Assembly (NCBI RefSeq): GCF_001368815.1
Contig: NZ_CTEI01000001.1
Span: forward strand, 620,001 to 684,000
Source: Paraliobacillus sp. PM-2
Lineage (GTDB): Bacteria; Bacillota; Bacilli; Bacillales; Amphibacillaceae
Direction of reading: 5' to 3'
DNA: 64,000 bases
The notes beneath the pieces are model-generated. The model saw only the letters and a program-made list of their open reading frames with translations, was not told the origin of the DNA and searched no databases. Below, one piece after another: positions 38,626 through 47,223 of the stretch (positions within the stretch are counted from its first letter, which is position 1; each line of letters starts with the position of its first letter). The position numbers and the translations under genes are program-made.

Positions 38626-39609
38626 ATGATGAAAAAAATAAAATGGGGTATTCTAGCAACAGGTGATATTGCAACAGCTTTTGCGAGCGATTTAACTTAT
38701 GTAGAGAATGGAGCGTGCTATGCTGTAGGCTCTAGAAATCTAACCAAGGCGCAGAAATTCGCTGACAAATTTGGTGCTACGCATGCATATGGTTCCTATG
38801 AAGAACTAGCAGCAGACCCAGATGTAGATGTGATTTATATCGCGACACCACACCCGTATCACAAAGAAAATGTACTAACATGTTTACGCGCTGGTAAAGC
38901 CGTTTTATGCGAGAAACCATTTACTGTTAATGCGAATGAATTAGAAGAATTAATTACTTACGCTAGAGACAAGAAATTGTTCTTAATGGAAGGCATGTGG
39001 ACAAGGTTTTTACCAGCTATTCGTAAAGTGCGAGAATGGATTGCATCACATGAGATTGGTGATATTCGCCTTGTGAAGGCTGACTTTGGCATTCGAGCGC
39101 CATGGTTACCAGAATGGCGATTGCTTAATCCTGAACTTGGTGGTGGGGCATTATTAGATGTAGGTATATATTCTGTTTCTTTTACATCGATGATATTGGG
39201 AGCAAATCCTGAGAAGATTATGAGTACTGCACACTTAGGAGAAACAGGGGTAGATGAACATTTCTCTATTTTATTAACGTATCCTGAGGGCAAAACAGCT
39301 AGTTTAAATGGAGCGATTCGAGTTGGATTAAAGAATGAGGCAATCATTCATGGAACAAAAGGTTATATTCAAATTCCGTCCTTTCATAATGCTCGGGAAG
39401 CTTCTTTACATGTAGGTGAAACCGTTCAAACATTTAAAGATAATCGTGAGGTATTAGGATTCCGGTTTGAAGCAGAAGAGGTAGGACGATTACTTCAAAA
39501 CAATCAGAAAGAAAGCGATATCATCTCATTAGATGAATCACTAGCAATTATGAAGTTAATGGATAGTATTCGAGAACAATGGGGATTAACCTATCCATTT
39601 GAAGAATAA
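38626..39609 (+). CDS. Gfo/Idh/MocA-family NAD(P)-dependent oxidoreductase
   Basis: Product of 327 residues. N-terminal Rossmann motif GILATGDIATAFA, the YIATPHPYHKEN and CEKPFTVNANE segments (Lys of the EKP motif is catalytic), then the alpha/beta C-terminal domain with GGGALLDVGIYSV. Close in form to dihydrodiol/glucose-fructose oxidoreductase-like members. Substrate is unknown. GGAGGG lies before the double ATG. Repeat copy I terminates it. Confidence 0.88.
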   Translation: MMKKIKWGILATGDIATAFASDLTYVENGACYAVGSRNLTKAQKFADKFGATHAYGSYEELAADPDVDVIYIATPHPYHKENVLTCLRAGKAVLCEKPFTVNANELEELITYARDKKLFLMEGMWTRFLPAIRKVREWIASHEIGDIRLVKADFGIRAPWLPEWRLLNPELGGGALLDVGIYSVSFTSMILGANPEKIMSTAHLGETGVDEHFSILLTYPEGKTASLNGAIRVGLKNEAIIHGTKGYIQIPSFHNAREASLHVGETVQTFKDNREVLGFRFEAEEVGRLLQNNQKESDIISLDESLAIMKLMDSIREQWGLTYPFEE

Positions 39610-39617
39610 AAGGACAG

Positions 39618-39651
39618 GGACAAGGGGTCAGGCTCTTTGTCCCGTTTTTTT
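39618..39651 (+). terminator. palindromic repeat copy I acting as terminator
   Basis: GGGACAAGGGGTCAGGCTC plus TTTGTCCCG, followed by seven T residues (39645-39651). It starts 9 nt after the oxidoreductase stop and is preceded by a stray GGACA. Confidence 0.85.
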
Positions 39652-39706
39652 GTTTCAGATCTATTGAGTTAAATTATGAACACTTTATGAATATCAAATT
39701 TTTTTA

Positions 39707-39735
39707 TTGCATTTATATACCCCTAATGGTATTAT
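39707..39735 (+). promoter_or_regulatory. promoter with CstR/CsoR-like operator in the spacer
   Basis: TTGCAT (39707-39712), a 17-nt spacer and TATTAT (39730-39735) form the promoter. The spacer holds ATACCCCTAATGGTAT (39717-39732), matching the ATACC-N6-GGTAT type of operator known for persulfide-responsive CstR proteins. The regulator itself is not in the window. Confidence 0.65.
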
Positions 39736-39814
39736 TGATCTGTGAAATAAATAACGATGAAATTGTAAAAAATGAATAGAGAATATTTTATTATGTATAT
39801 TGGAGGTTTTATTA

Positions 39815-41509
39815 ATGGGTAAACGTGTATTAGTAGTAGGTGGCGTAGCTGGTGGTGCTTCTGTTGCCGCAAGAGTTCGCCGTTTAGATGAAGAAGCAGA
39901 GATTATTATGTTTGAAAGAGGCCCACATGTTTCTTTTTCAAACTGTGCTTTACCTTATCATTTGAGCGGTGAAATTGCAGATAGTAATCGTCTTGTATTA
40001 ATGAACCCAGAAAAATTTGATGTGCAATATCGTATTGAAGCACGAACAAATAGTGAGGTTGTAAAAATCAATCGTGATCGAAAAACAGTTACAGTAAAAA
40101 ATACACAAACAAATGAGGAATATGAAGAAAAATACGATGATTTAGTTCTTTCTCCAGGAGCAAATCCAATTGTACCACCAATTGAAGGAGCCGATCATGC
40201 GCATGTATTCACTGTGCGTAACGTAGTTGATATTGAAAAGTTAAATCAATATGTTCAACAAAAAGATATTGAAAATGTTGCAGTTATTGGTGGCGGATTT
40301 ATTGGAATTGAAGTGGCAGAGAACTTAGCGTATGCAGGAAAAAAAGTATCTTTGGTGGAAGCGCAAAACCAAGTAATGGCTCCATTTGATTATGATATGG
40401 TGCAAATATTGCATAAAGAAATGATGGATAAAGGCATTAATTTGGTATTAAGTGATGGGATTACTAAAGTAGAAGCAAACCAAATTGAATTACAATCAGG
40501 TAATAAAGTATCTGCTGATGCCGTTGTAATGGCGATTGGTGTTCGTCCAGAAACAGCCCTTGCCAAAGAAGCTGGCCTAGAAATAGGTACCACTGGTGGT
40601 ATTAAGGTAGATCATAATTATCGAACAACCGATCATGCGATTTATGCAGTGGGTGATGCAATTGAGGTTCATCATAAAATTACCGGTCAAAAAACACGTC
40701 TTGCATTAGCTGGTCCAGCACAACGACAAGCACGTGCAGCAGCAGATCATATGTATGGCATTCCACATCGTAATACTGGGGTAATTGGCTCATCAGGTAT
40801 AAAAATATTTGATTTAAATGCTGCATCTACTGGTATTAATGAGAAGCAAGCTAAATCAGCAAAAATAGATTATGATTATGTTTATGTTATTCCAATAGAT
40901 AAAGTTGGTATTATGCCAGGAAGTAATGTGATGCACTTTAAATTACTATTTGAAGTACCAACAGGGAAAATCCTTGGTGCTCAGGCAATTGGAAAAGGAA
41001 ATGTTGATAAGCGTATTGATGTGATCGCTACAATGATTATGATGAACGGTACCTTGGAAGATCTAAAAGAACTCGAATTAGTGTATTCACCTGTTTACGG
41101 TACCGCAAAAGATGTAGTAAACTTTGCTGCACTTGTGGGATTAAACATCTTAAATGGTGATGTGAAACAAGTGAAAGTGTCTGATGCAAGAGAGTTAGTG
41201 GAAAATGATGCGTTTATTATTGATGCGAGAGAGAAAAAAGAATATGAAGCTGGACATCTAAAAACGGCAAAAAATATTCCTTTAAGTGAGTTCAGAAATC
41301 GATTGGATGAGATTCCAGCGGATCAACCAGTGTATATTCATTGTCGTTCGGGTCAGCGTAGTTATAATGTGGTTGCTGCTCTACGCAACATGGGCTATGA
41401 TAAGGTGTATAATATGTCAGGATCCTTTTTAGGTATTTCATTATATGAATACTTTAATGATCAAACACAACAAAGAGAACCAATTGTAACGAAATATAAT
41501 TTTAAATAA
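39815..41509 (+). CDS. CoA-disulfide reductase with C-terminal rhodanese domain
   Basis: Product of 564 residues. FAD-binding VVGGVAGGASVAAR; the redox cysteine Cys44 in SFSNCALPY; NADPH-binding VIGGGFIGIEVAEN; FAD-binding AIYAVGDAIE; a dimerisation domain to ~450. A rhodanese domain occupies ~465-555 with active-site CRSGQRS. Such fusions reduce CoA disulfide, CoA persulfide or polysulfide. The ATG with TGGAGG 8 nt upstream is preferred over a TTG five codons earlier. The CstR-like operator supports a role in reactive sulfur handling. Confidence 0.9.
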   Translation: MGKRVLVVGGVAGGASVAARVRRLDEEAEIIMFERGPHVSFSNCALPYHLSGEIADSNRLVLMNPEKFDVQYRIEARTNSEVVKINRDRKTVTVKNTQTNEEYEEKYDDLVLSPGANPIVPPIEGADHAHVFTVRNVVDIEKLNQYVQQKDIENVAVIGGGFIGIEVAENLAYAGKKVSLVEAQNQVMAPFDYDMVQILHKEMMDKGINLVLSDGITKVEANQIELQSGNKVSADAVVMAIGVRPETALAKEAGLEIGTTGGIKVDHNYRTTDHAIYAVGDAIEVHHKITGQKTRLALAGPAQRQARAAADHMYGIPHRNTGVIGSSGIKIFDLNAASTGINEKQAKSAKIDYDYVYVIPIDKVGIMPGSNVMHFKLLFEVPTGKILGAQAIGKGNVDKRIDVIATMIMMNGTLEDLKELELVYSPVYGTAKDVVNFAALVGLNILNGDVKQVKVSDARELVENDAFIIDAREKKEYEAGHLKTAKNIPLSEFRNRLDEIPADQPVYIHCRSGQRSYNVVAALRNMGYDKVYNMSGSFLGISLYEYFNDQTQQREPIVTKYNFK

Positions 41510-41553
41510 CCAACACCATAATCGAGCGTTTTGATAGTAAGAATGAATAAAGC

Positions 41554-41588
41554 AAAGGTAGTGCATGTGTATATGCACTACCTTTTTA
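41554..41588. terminator. bidirectional terminator
   Basis: Thirteen-bp stem AAAGGTAGTGCAT / ATGCACTACCTTT with T-rich 3' flanks on both strands, between the convergent CoA-disulfide reductase and CocE-type genes. Confidence 0.88.
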
Positions 41589-41590
41589 CT

Positions 41591-43642
41591 TTAGTTAAAG
41601 TCTCTAGGGATTTTTGTTTCCCATGTTTTTGTTGTTAATTCTTTCTCATTCTCATAAGCAGTTATTGTATTAGTCAGATAGAAGTATTCAAGATCACCAT
41701 ACATCTCACTATTTGTAATTAATTTCGTTTGCCAGTCGCCTCGTCCGACTGTTAACTCCCAGTCACATTGGATATGTGCTGATAGTGGATCATTTTCTTT
41801 TATGGTATAAATATTTTTGTTAATACTTCCGAATGAATTACCACTTTCTACCAATAATCTATCACCGGCATCAGAATAATCAATTAACTGCCAAACTTGT
41901 TCAATTGGTTTGTGGACAATATCAAATGTACGCTCATCTTCTCTTAACGTTTTTCTTTCAGTAACGGGTGCTGTTTCTGGAATATCAAATCGATCTGCTT
42001 GTTGATCTTCCGGCTGAATTGTTCGAGTTGGAAGCTCGATATATGTTTGCTCTCCAGTATACAACGTGACTTGAACGGGTTTAGGAGATGGCCAAGCTTT
42101 TGTCCAGTATGTTGGTGCAATAGCCACTTCTAATTGATGTCCAACGGGAATCTGTTGTCCTAATGCATCTAACTGTATCGTAATGTCATATTGTTTACCT
42201 GGTACAAGTGCTTCAGGATGTTCGTGCGATTGATAATGATTTAAATTTAACATTCCCCAGCTAATTAATGTTGATTCCCCAGTTGGTGCTTTATCCATCA
42301 ATCGAACAGCTAGTAATGCATTTTCTTGGTCAACAGCAATACGACCATGAAAGACAGGGTGCCCAAGTAATTCCATTTTTTCTGTTAATGGCTCAGAAGT
42401 AAATACCGTGGCTTTTCCATTTTCTAACCGTTGATCTCCTGGAAAATCGCCAGCTTGACCAAATGGACAGAATAATCCAGCATATAAGCCATGTTCTTGT
42501 CTATTAGCAATATTCATTGCTGTAGCGTCTGTTAATTGTGTCGATAACTGTTGTTGATTGAAATAATAAGGCTTGTAATTAATACTTTTAGCTGGCCATG
42601 TGGTATCTGCAACCCATCTGCCTGGACGTGACTCATAACTTGCAGCTGGTTTGGCACTCTCTTGCATCCAAGTAATCAATTCTGGTTCTTCCGTTATGCC
42701 AGTATCCTCTTCTTTAAGCCACTGATCCCACCATCTTAGTGCTTCTTGTAAAAAGCCAATAGCAGGTTCAGGTGTAGCCACCTCAGGATACTCATGCACC
42801 CATGGACCAATTAGCCCTTTTGTTGGAGCATCAATGTTTTCCAAAATGCGAAATACAGCATCGGTATAACCATCATACCAACCACTAACAGCAAATACTG
42901 GTATGTTTATATCTGTATAGTCCTCACAAATGGATCCATGTTTCCAATAATCATCTCTTCGTTGGTGACGTAGCCATTCTTCAACATAAGGAGGCGTATT
43001 TTCAACTCGATCAATCCAATTCTCTCTCCAACTTTCGCCTACAACTTCAGGATCCTGTGGTCTAGCACTATAAGCAAACATGGTTGATGACCACCAGAGC
43101 ATATCAGAAGCTAAAATATTTCCTCCGCGGTAATGCACATCATCACTGTAGCGGTCATCTGTTGAGCAAAGTGTAATGATTGCTTTTAACGCAGGGTGGT
43201 TTCTTGCGGCAACTTGTAAACTATTAAATCCACCCCATGACTTACCGAACATACCAATCTTACCAGTTGACCATGGTTGATTTACGATCCAATCGAATAC
43301 TTCAAGGGCATCGTCTTGTTCTTGTTTTAAATATTCATCCATTAAAATACCATCTGAATCTCCACTTCCTCGTATATCGACACGAATACTAGCATAACCA
43401 TGACCAGCAAAATATGGATGACGAGCAGAATCTCGAATAGCGGTAAAATCATTTTTACGATAAGGAATGTATTCTAATAAAGCAGGAACAGGATGTGTTT
43501 CCGCGTCCTCAGGCAACCAAATCGTAGCCGCTAATTTTGCACCGTCAGACATTGGGATCCAAATATTTTCTATTTTCTTTACCTTTCTTGGGTAATCTGT
43601 CTTCACACGTCTATTTTCTGAATCTTTAATATTAAAAACCAT
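41591..43642 (-). CDS. CocE/NonD-family serine hydrolase (X-Pro dipeptidyl-peptidase-like)
   Basis: Product of 683 residues. The alpha/beta-hydrolase domain (~25-330) has IWIPMSDGAKLAATIWLP, the nucleophile GKSWGGFNS, an acid in SGWYDGYTDAV and His in GPWVHEYPE. The beta-rich C-terminal domain (~345-680) is the PepX_C jelly roll. Known members are acylases, cocaine esterase-like enzymes or X-Pro peptidases. The substrate is unknown. GGGGG lies 7 nt before the ATG, and the gene follows the TetR gene by 11 nt in the same operon. Confidence 0.87.
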   Translation of the reverse strand: MVFNIKDSENRRVKTDYPRKVKKIENIWIPMSDGAKLAATIWLPEDAETHPVPALLEYIPYRKNDFTAIRDSARHPYFAGHGYASIRVDIRGSGDSDGILMDEYLKQEQDDALEVFDWIVNQPWSTGKIGMFGKSWGGFNSLQVAARNHPALKAIITLCSTDDRYSDDVHYRGGNILASDMLWWSSTMFAYSARPQDPEVVGESWRENWIDRVENTPPYVEEWLRHQRRDDYWKHGSICEDYTDINIPVFAVSGWYDGYTDAVFRILENIDAPTKGLIGPWVHEYPEVATPEPAIGFLQEALRWWDQWLKEEDTGITEEPELITWMQESAKPAASYESRPGRWVADTTWPAKSINYKPYYFNQQQLSTQLTDATAMNIANRQEHGLYAGLFCPFGQAGDFPGDQRLENGKATVFTSEPLTEKMELLGHPVFHGRIAVDQENALLAVRLMDKAPTGESTLISWGMLNLNHYQSHEHPEALVPGKQYDITIQLDALGQQIPVGHQLEVAIAPTYWTKAWPSPKPVQVTLYTGEQTYIELPTRTIQPEDQQADRFDIPETAPVTERKTLREDERTFDIVHKPIEQVWQLIDYSDAGDRLLVESGNSFGSINKNIYTIKENDPLSAHIQCDWELTVGRGDWQTKLITNSEMYGDLEYFYLTNTITAYENEKELTTKTWETKIPRDFN

Positions 43643-43653
43643 TTCTTTTCCCC

Positions 43654-44349
43654 CTAGTTATTTAGATTAAAATTAATTTGTGATTGCTTATCTATGGCAA
43701 TATAATGCATCACTAGCTCTTTTACGTAGGAAAGGGTAATTTCAATTGCTTCCTCTTTTGTCCATTTCCTTCTTTGATTCATATAGGTACTCATGATTCC
43801 TTTCCAAATCATAAACGTCATATCGGATATTCGTTCGACATCTTTTTGTTGAATAAACCCTTCAGTGACTGCCGGTGCAATGTACAAAGCACTTCGCTTG
43901 GAAAAATCGTGCTCCATAATGATTGGTTTAATTTCTTCAGGAAGTCCAACTAATTCCATGGAGAAAACATCATAATAAGAAGCAAGCATATCTTTTGGTG
44001 AATCACCTAAGTTTTCTGTAAAGATAATGGAGTAGATATGTGGGTTATCAAAACTATGTAAACAAAAACATTGCCATGCATAAAGCCATTTTTCTACTGT
44101 ATTTTTGCCCTTTGCCACATACGTTGGTAAGTCATTAATATAATTGGTTGTAAAATGCATGGCAGCAAAAAATTTTAAATGGGATAAGTCTTTAAAATAA
44201 TTGTAAGCAGTAGAACTTGTATAACCAGCTCGCTCTGCAATTTTTCGAATGGTTATTTGTTCAACTCCTTCTTCTTCAATGATCTCTACAGCACCATCAA
44301 GAAAATATCTCCACATTCTTTCGCGTTGTATCGTTTTTCGATTTTTCAA
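43654..44349 (-). CDS. TetR-family transcriptional regulator
   Basis: Product of 231 residues. HTH at ~20-65 includes QITIRKIAERAGYTSSTAYNYF. The ligand domain is not assignable. The TTG at 44349 is used because GGAGG lies 7 nt upstream; a longer ORF would translate the operator region. Two inverted repeats sit just before the start, so autoregulation is likely, with the downstream CocE-type hydrolase gene as the co-transcribed target. Confidence 0.85.
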   Translation of the reverse strand: MKNRKTIQRERMWRYFLDGAVEIIEEEGVEQITIRKIAERAGYTSSTAYNYFKDLSHLKFFAAMHFTTNYINDLPTYVAKGKNTVEKWLYAWQCFCLHSFDNPHIYSIIFTENLGDSPKDMLASYYDVFSMELVGLPEEIKPIIMEHDFSKRSALYIAPAVTEGFIQQKDVERISDMTFMIWKGIMSTYMNQRRKWTKEEAIEITLSYVKELVMHYIAIDKQSQINFNLNN

Positions 44350-44365
44350 CGTGCAACCTCCAATA

Positions 44366-44395
44366 ATGAACGCATTCATTTTATGAACGTGTTCA
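44366..44395 (-). promoter_or_regulatory. tandem TetR-type operators
   Basis: Perfect palindrome TGAACGTGTTCA (44384-44395) and related ATGAACGCATTCAT (44366-44379), centres 17 bp apart, immediately upstream of the TetR ribosome binding site. Shared half-site TGAACG. Confidence 0.65.
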
Positions 44396-44494
44396 CGTTT
44401 AGTTAATACCATTTTAACAAATAAGTTTTATTTGTCAAAAAATACTCCTTGCAACTAATTTAAATTTTTACTAGAATAACATGTGTTCATCAAT

Positions 44495-44587
44495 GGAGGA
44501 GTACCCAAGTTCGGCTGAAGGGGATGCACTCGAAATGCATTAGGACGGGCAACTGTTGCGTGGGTTCGAATCCCACCTCCTCCGCCA
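44495..44587 (+). tRNA. tRNA-Ser (anticodon CGA)
   Basis: Class II tRNA of 93 nt with encoded CCA. Acceptor GGAGGAG pairs with CTCCTCC; D-arm ACCCAAGTTCGGCTGAAGG; anticodon loop CTCGAAA gives CGA (reads UCG); long variable arm; T-arm GTGGGTTCGAATCCCAC. Confidence 0.96.
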
Positions 44588-44676
44588 TTTATACCTCTAT
44601 TTGTCAGTTGCTATACGCATCTTTTTTTTCTTCAACATGTTATAATAAGAATATCACTTTATTGGGGGAAATAAAG

Positions 44677-45597
44677 ATGAAGCAACTTTCTACAATGTCC
44701 ACACCTACAACAAAATCAAATGAAACCTCATTCTTACAAGGTGTAAAGGCTCTTTTTAAAGGTCTTGTGCTTGTTTCCAATATACTACCAGTACTTGCTG
44801 GAATAACCGCAGCACTTTACACAAATCAAATGATCACTCAACATCCATTGCTAACTACTATTCTAACCTTATTAGGTACAACATGTGTCATTGCTGGTGC
44901 GCTTGTATTTAACAATTGGTATGATGCAGATATAGATGCAGTGATGAAACGAACGATGCATCGTCCCACCGTTACCGGTCAGTTCTCGCTATCTAGTGTT
45001 TTTAATATTGCTATTATACTATCTGTCTTAGGATTTATTTTATTAAGCTTTACAACGCTTTTAGCTGTTATCTTTGCTTTGATCGGCTGGATTACCTATG
45101 TCTTTTTATATACCATGTGGTCCAAACGAAGATATACGTGGAATACGATTATAGGTAGTGTTTCGGGAGCGGTTACACCATTAATTGGTTGGTTTGCAAT
45201 CACATCAGAGCTCTCACTTATCCCTTTTGCAATGGTTCTTATCCTTTTTCTCTGGCAAATGCCTCATACGTATGTTATTGCTATTAAGAAATATAATGAA
45301 TATAAAATAGCAGGAGTAAAAATGCTTCCTGTAACGCATGGAATAGCAACAGCAAAAAGAAGAACAACATATTATTTGGCCAGTTTGATCCCTAGTTCTT
45401 TGATGTTTTATCCACTTAGTCCTGTGTTTACCATAATTGCGGTTCTTATGGCTAGTATCGGGTTGATCATTGCTGTCACTAGTTATGTTAACCAAAAGGA
45501 TGATTGGAAATGGGCCAATAGAATCTTTCTTTTTTCAGTTAATTACATTATGTTCCTTTTTATAGGAATCGTTATTACGACATTTATTTTATACTAA
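44677..45597 (+). CDS. ctaB: protoheme IX farnesyltransferase (heme O synthase)
   Basis: Product of 306 residues with ~9 TM helices, UbiA superfamily. First Asp motif NNWYDADIDAVMKRTMHRPT, then YTMWSKRRYTWNTIIGSVSG and the second cytosolic loop WQMPHTYVIAIKKYNEYKIA. It attaches farnesyl to heme B to give heme O for terminal oxidases. The usual neighbours ctaA and ctaC-F are absent, and the N-terminal motif reads LFKGLVLVSN rather than the usual LTKP form, so it may be a second copy. The ATG at 44677 has GGGGGA 7 nt upstream; the ORF open further upstream runs into the tRNA. Confidence 0.88.
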   Translation: MKQLSTMSTPTTKSNETSFLQGVKALFKGLVLVSNILPVLAGITAALYTNQMITQHPLLTTILTLLGTTCVIAGALVFNNWYDADIDAVMKRTMHRPTVTGQFSLSSVFNIAIILSVLGFILLSFTTLLAVIFALIGWITYVFLYTMWSKRRYTWNTIIGSVSGAVTPLIGWFAITSELSLIPFAMVLILFLWQMPHTYVIAIKKYNEYKIAGVKMLPVTHGIATAKRRTTYYLASLIPSSLMFYPLSPVFTIIAVLMASIGLIIAVTSYVNQKDDWKWANRIFLFSVNYIMFLFIGIVITTFILY

Positions 45598-45758
45598 AGG
45601 TATGTAGTCCATCTATTAGACAAAAGTACAGTAGAATCGGCTGATCAGGACTTGTTTATCTATTAAACGATTTGTTTGCTAGTTAAAAAGTCTAGTATTT
45701 TTTTAAAAGAGTAGTAATATTTTCATAAAAAGGAATTACAAACTTTGAAAAAATGTGA

Positions 45759-45778
45759 TATTCTTGTAGAAAAGAATA
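45759..45778. promoter_or_regulatory. inverted repeat upstream of the AbrB-type gene
   Basis: TATTCTT-N6-AAGAATA, 22 nt before the start codon. The position is suitable for an autoregulatory operator. Inference only. Confidence 0.3.
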
Positions 45779-45800
45779 CTATTCAGGGGGAATGTGCCAA

Positions 45801-46067
45801 ATGAAAAGTACAGGTATTGTTAGAAAAACGGATCATTTAGGACGAATTGTATTACCTAAAGAATTGCGTACATCTTTAAATATTGCGAATAAAGACCCAT
45901 TAGAAATATTTACAGATAGTGATCGCATTGTCTTACGTAAATTTAATTCAAATAGAGCGTGTATGATTACAGGGGAAGTAAGTGATCAAAATCAATCATT
46001 CTTTGATGGGAAAATTACGTTAAGCCCAAGAGGAATCGAATTATTACAAAAGGAATTGCAATCATAA
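45801..46067 (+). CDS. AbrB/Abh-family transition-state regulator
   Basis: Product of 88 residues. The N-terminal SpoVT/AbrB swapped-hairpin DNA-binding fold is clear: GIVRKTDHLGRIVLPKELRT, then IFTDSDRIVLRKF. The C-terminal part (CMITGEVSDQNQ, GKITLSPRGIELL) matches the AbrB/Abh multimerisation domain. Start at 45801: GGGGG is 10 nt upstream, whereas the earlier ATG (45792) is 1 nt from it. Probable control of post-exponential genes. Confidence 0.9.
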   Translation: MKSTGIVRKTDHLGRIVLPKELRTSLNIANKDPLEIFTDSDRIVLRKFNSNRACMITGEVSDQNQSFFDGKITLSPRGIELLQKELQS

Positions 46068-46078
46068 ATTATTTTTAG

Positions 46079-46117
46079 GCGAGTGTATGTGTTTAGAACA
46101 TGTATTCTCGCTTTTTT
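46079..46117 (+). terminator. terminator after the AbrB-type gene
   Basis: GCGAG ... CTCGC with additional inner pairing (TACATG-like arms), followed by six T residues at 46112-46117. Confidence 0.8.
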
Positions 46118-46202
46118 AACAGAAAGCTCTTTTTCTAAAAAGGTACTATAAAAAGCAAGTAGGTATGATCTAATAAGTCTTTGATTCCTTGTATTTTTTA
46201 GC

Positions 46203-46240
46203 GGCTCTGTCATGTAACACTTGTGTTACATGACAGAGTC
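46203..46240. other. long perfect hairpin without T-tract
   Basis: CTCTGTCATGTAACAC (46205-46220) pairs perfectly with 46223-46238 around a 2-nt loop, extended by two more pairs. Neither strand has a following T-run, so it is not an ordinary intrinsic terminator. It lies between the AbrB-type and SIS-domain genes. Confidence 0.8.
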
Positions 46241-46392
46241 GTTATGCTTGTCGAAGTAAAATGGAGGATGTATTCTTCCAATTTGTCTTTTATTTCGACT
46301 CTCTAAACTAGCTAAAATCGTATGTTTCAGTTATGTTTAATATATAAGATGTGAAAATCTCTTTAAACATACTAGGTAATAGGAGAGAGAAT

Positions 46393-47121
46393 ATGTTACA
46401 TGATTATTTTAAAAAAGTAACCGATTTATTAAAACAAGTAGAAAATCAAGAGGAAATAGTCATTAGGAAAGCAGGAAAAAAAATTGCTCAAGCAATTGAA
46501 AATGAAAAAATTATTCATTTGTTTGGATGTGGTCACTCACATATTTTAATGGAAGAGTTTTTTTATCGAGCAGGTGGACTTGTTCCAGTTCGACCTATTT
46601 TTCATGAACCACTCATGCTTCATGAAGGTGGTCAAAGATCTTCGCAATTAGAAAAGCAACCTAATTATGCTAAACAATTTATGATAGATCAACCGATTGA
46701 ACCTGGTGATGTTTGTATTGTACTATCTACATCTGGTTTGAATCCTGTTCCTATTGATGTTGCCCAAATCAGTAAAGATAAAGGGGCATTTGTGATTGGT
46801 TTAACCTCTATTCCTTATTCAACAAGCCAATCACCACGACACCAATCAGGTAAGCGTTTAATGGATGTTGTTGATTTAGTTATTAATAATAAAGCGCCAA
46901 TTGGAGATGCTATCCTTATGCATGAAGAAGTGACTGTACCTTTTTCATCAAGTTCTACATTAATTGGTGTAGCTATTCTTCATGCAGTCTTTGCAGAGGC
47001 AATCAAGATGATGGGAGATAAAGGGATTGAAGCGCCAGTTTTTGTTAGTGGGAACATTGAAGGATCGGCTACTCACAATCAAAAGTTAGTAGAGAAATAT
47101 CAAAATCGAATAAATTTTTAA
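46393..47121 (+). CDS. SIS-domain phosphosugar-binding protein (UPF0309 type)
   Basis: Product of 242 residues. A single SIS domain (~35-215) carries HLFGCGHSHILMEEFFYRAGG, the VLSTSGLNPVPID phosphosugar loop and PIGDAIL. This resembles the UPF0309 family, often found with amino-sugar genes. It lies about 100 nt upstream of nagA and probably acts on an amino-sugar phosphate, but no reaction can be assigned. The ATG follows AGGAGAGAGA; the 14-codon longer reading lacks a site. Confidence 0.82.
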   Translation: MLHDYFKKVTDLLKQVENQEEIVIRKAGKKIAQAIENEKIIHLFGCGHSHILMEEFFYRAGGLVPVRPIFHEPLMLHEGGQRSSQLEKQPNYAKQFMIDQPIEPGDVCIVLSTSGLNPVPIDVAQISKDKGAFVIGLTSIPYSTSQSPRHQSGKRLMDVVDLVINNKAPIGDAILMHEEVTVPFSSSSTLIGVAILHAVFAEAIKMMGDKGIEAPVFVSGNIEGSATHNQKLVEKYQNRINF

Positions 47122-47152
47122 TAGGTAGTAAATAAATTAGGGGAAAACAGGG

Positions 47153-47168
47153 ATTGGTATAGACAACT
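47153..47168 (+). promoter_or_regulatory. NagR/DasR-type dre operator before nagA
   Basis: ATTGGTATAGACAACT matches the dre element recognised by GntR/HutC regulators NagR (YvoA) and DasR. It is 56 nt before the nagA start, near the expected promoter. No nagR gene follows nagB here. Confidence 0.75.
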
Positions 47169-47223
47169 ATAGAATTTTTATGCTAATCTTACTATATGAA
47201 ATATACTAGCAAGGAGCGGTCAT

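Noticed and set aside
44524-44676. Open frame extending ctaB upstream by 51 codons
   Set aside because: It overlaps tRNA-Ser and lacks a ribosome binding site; the ATG at 44677 has a strong one.
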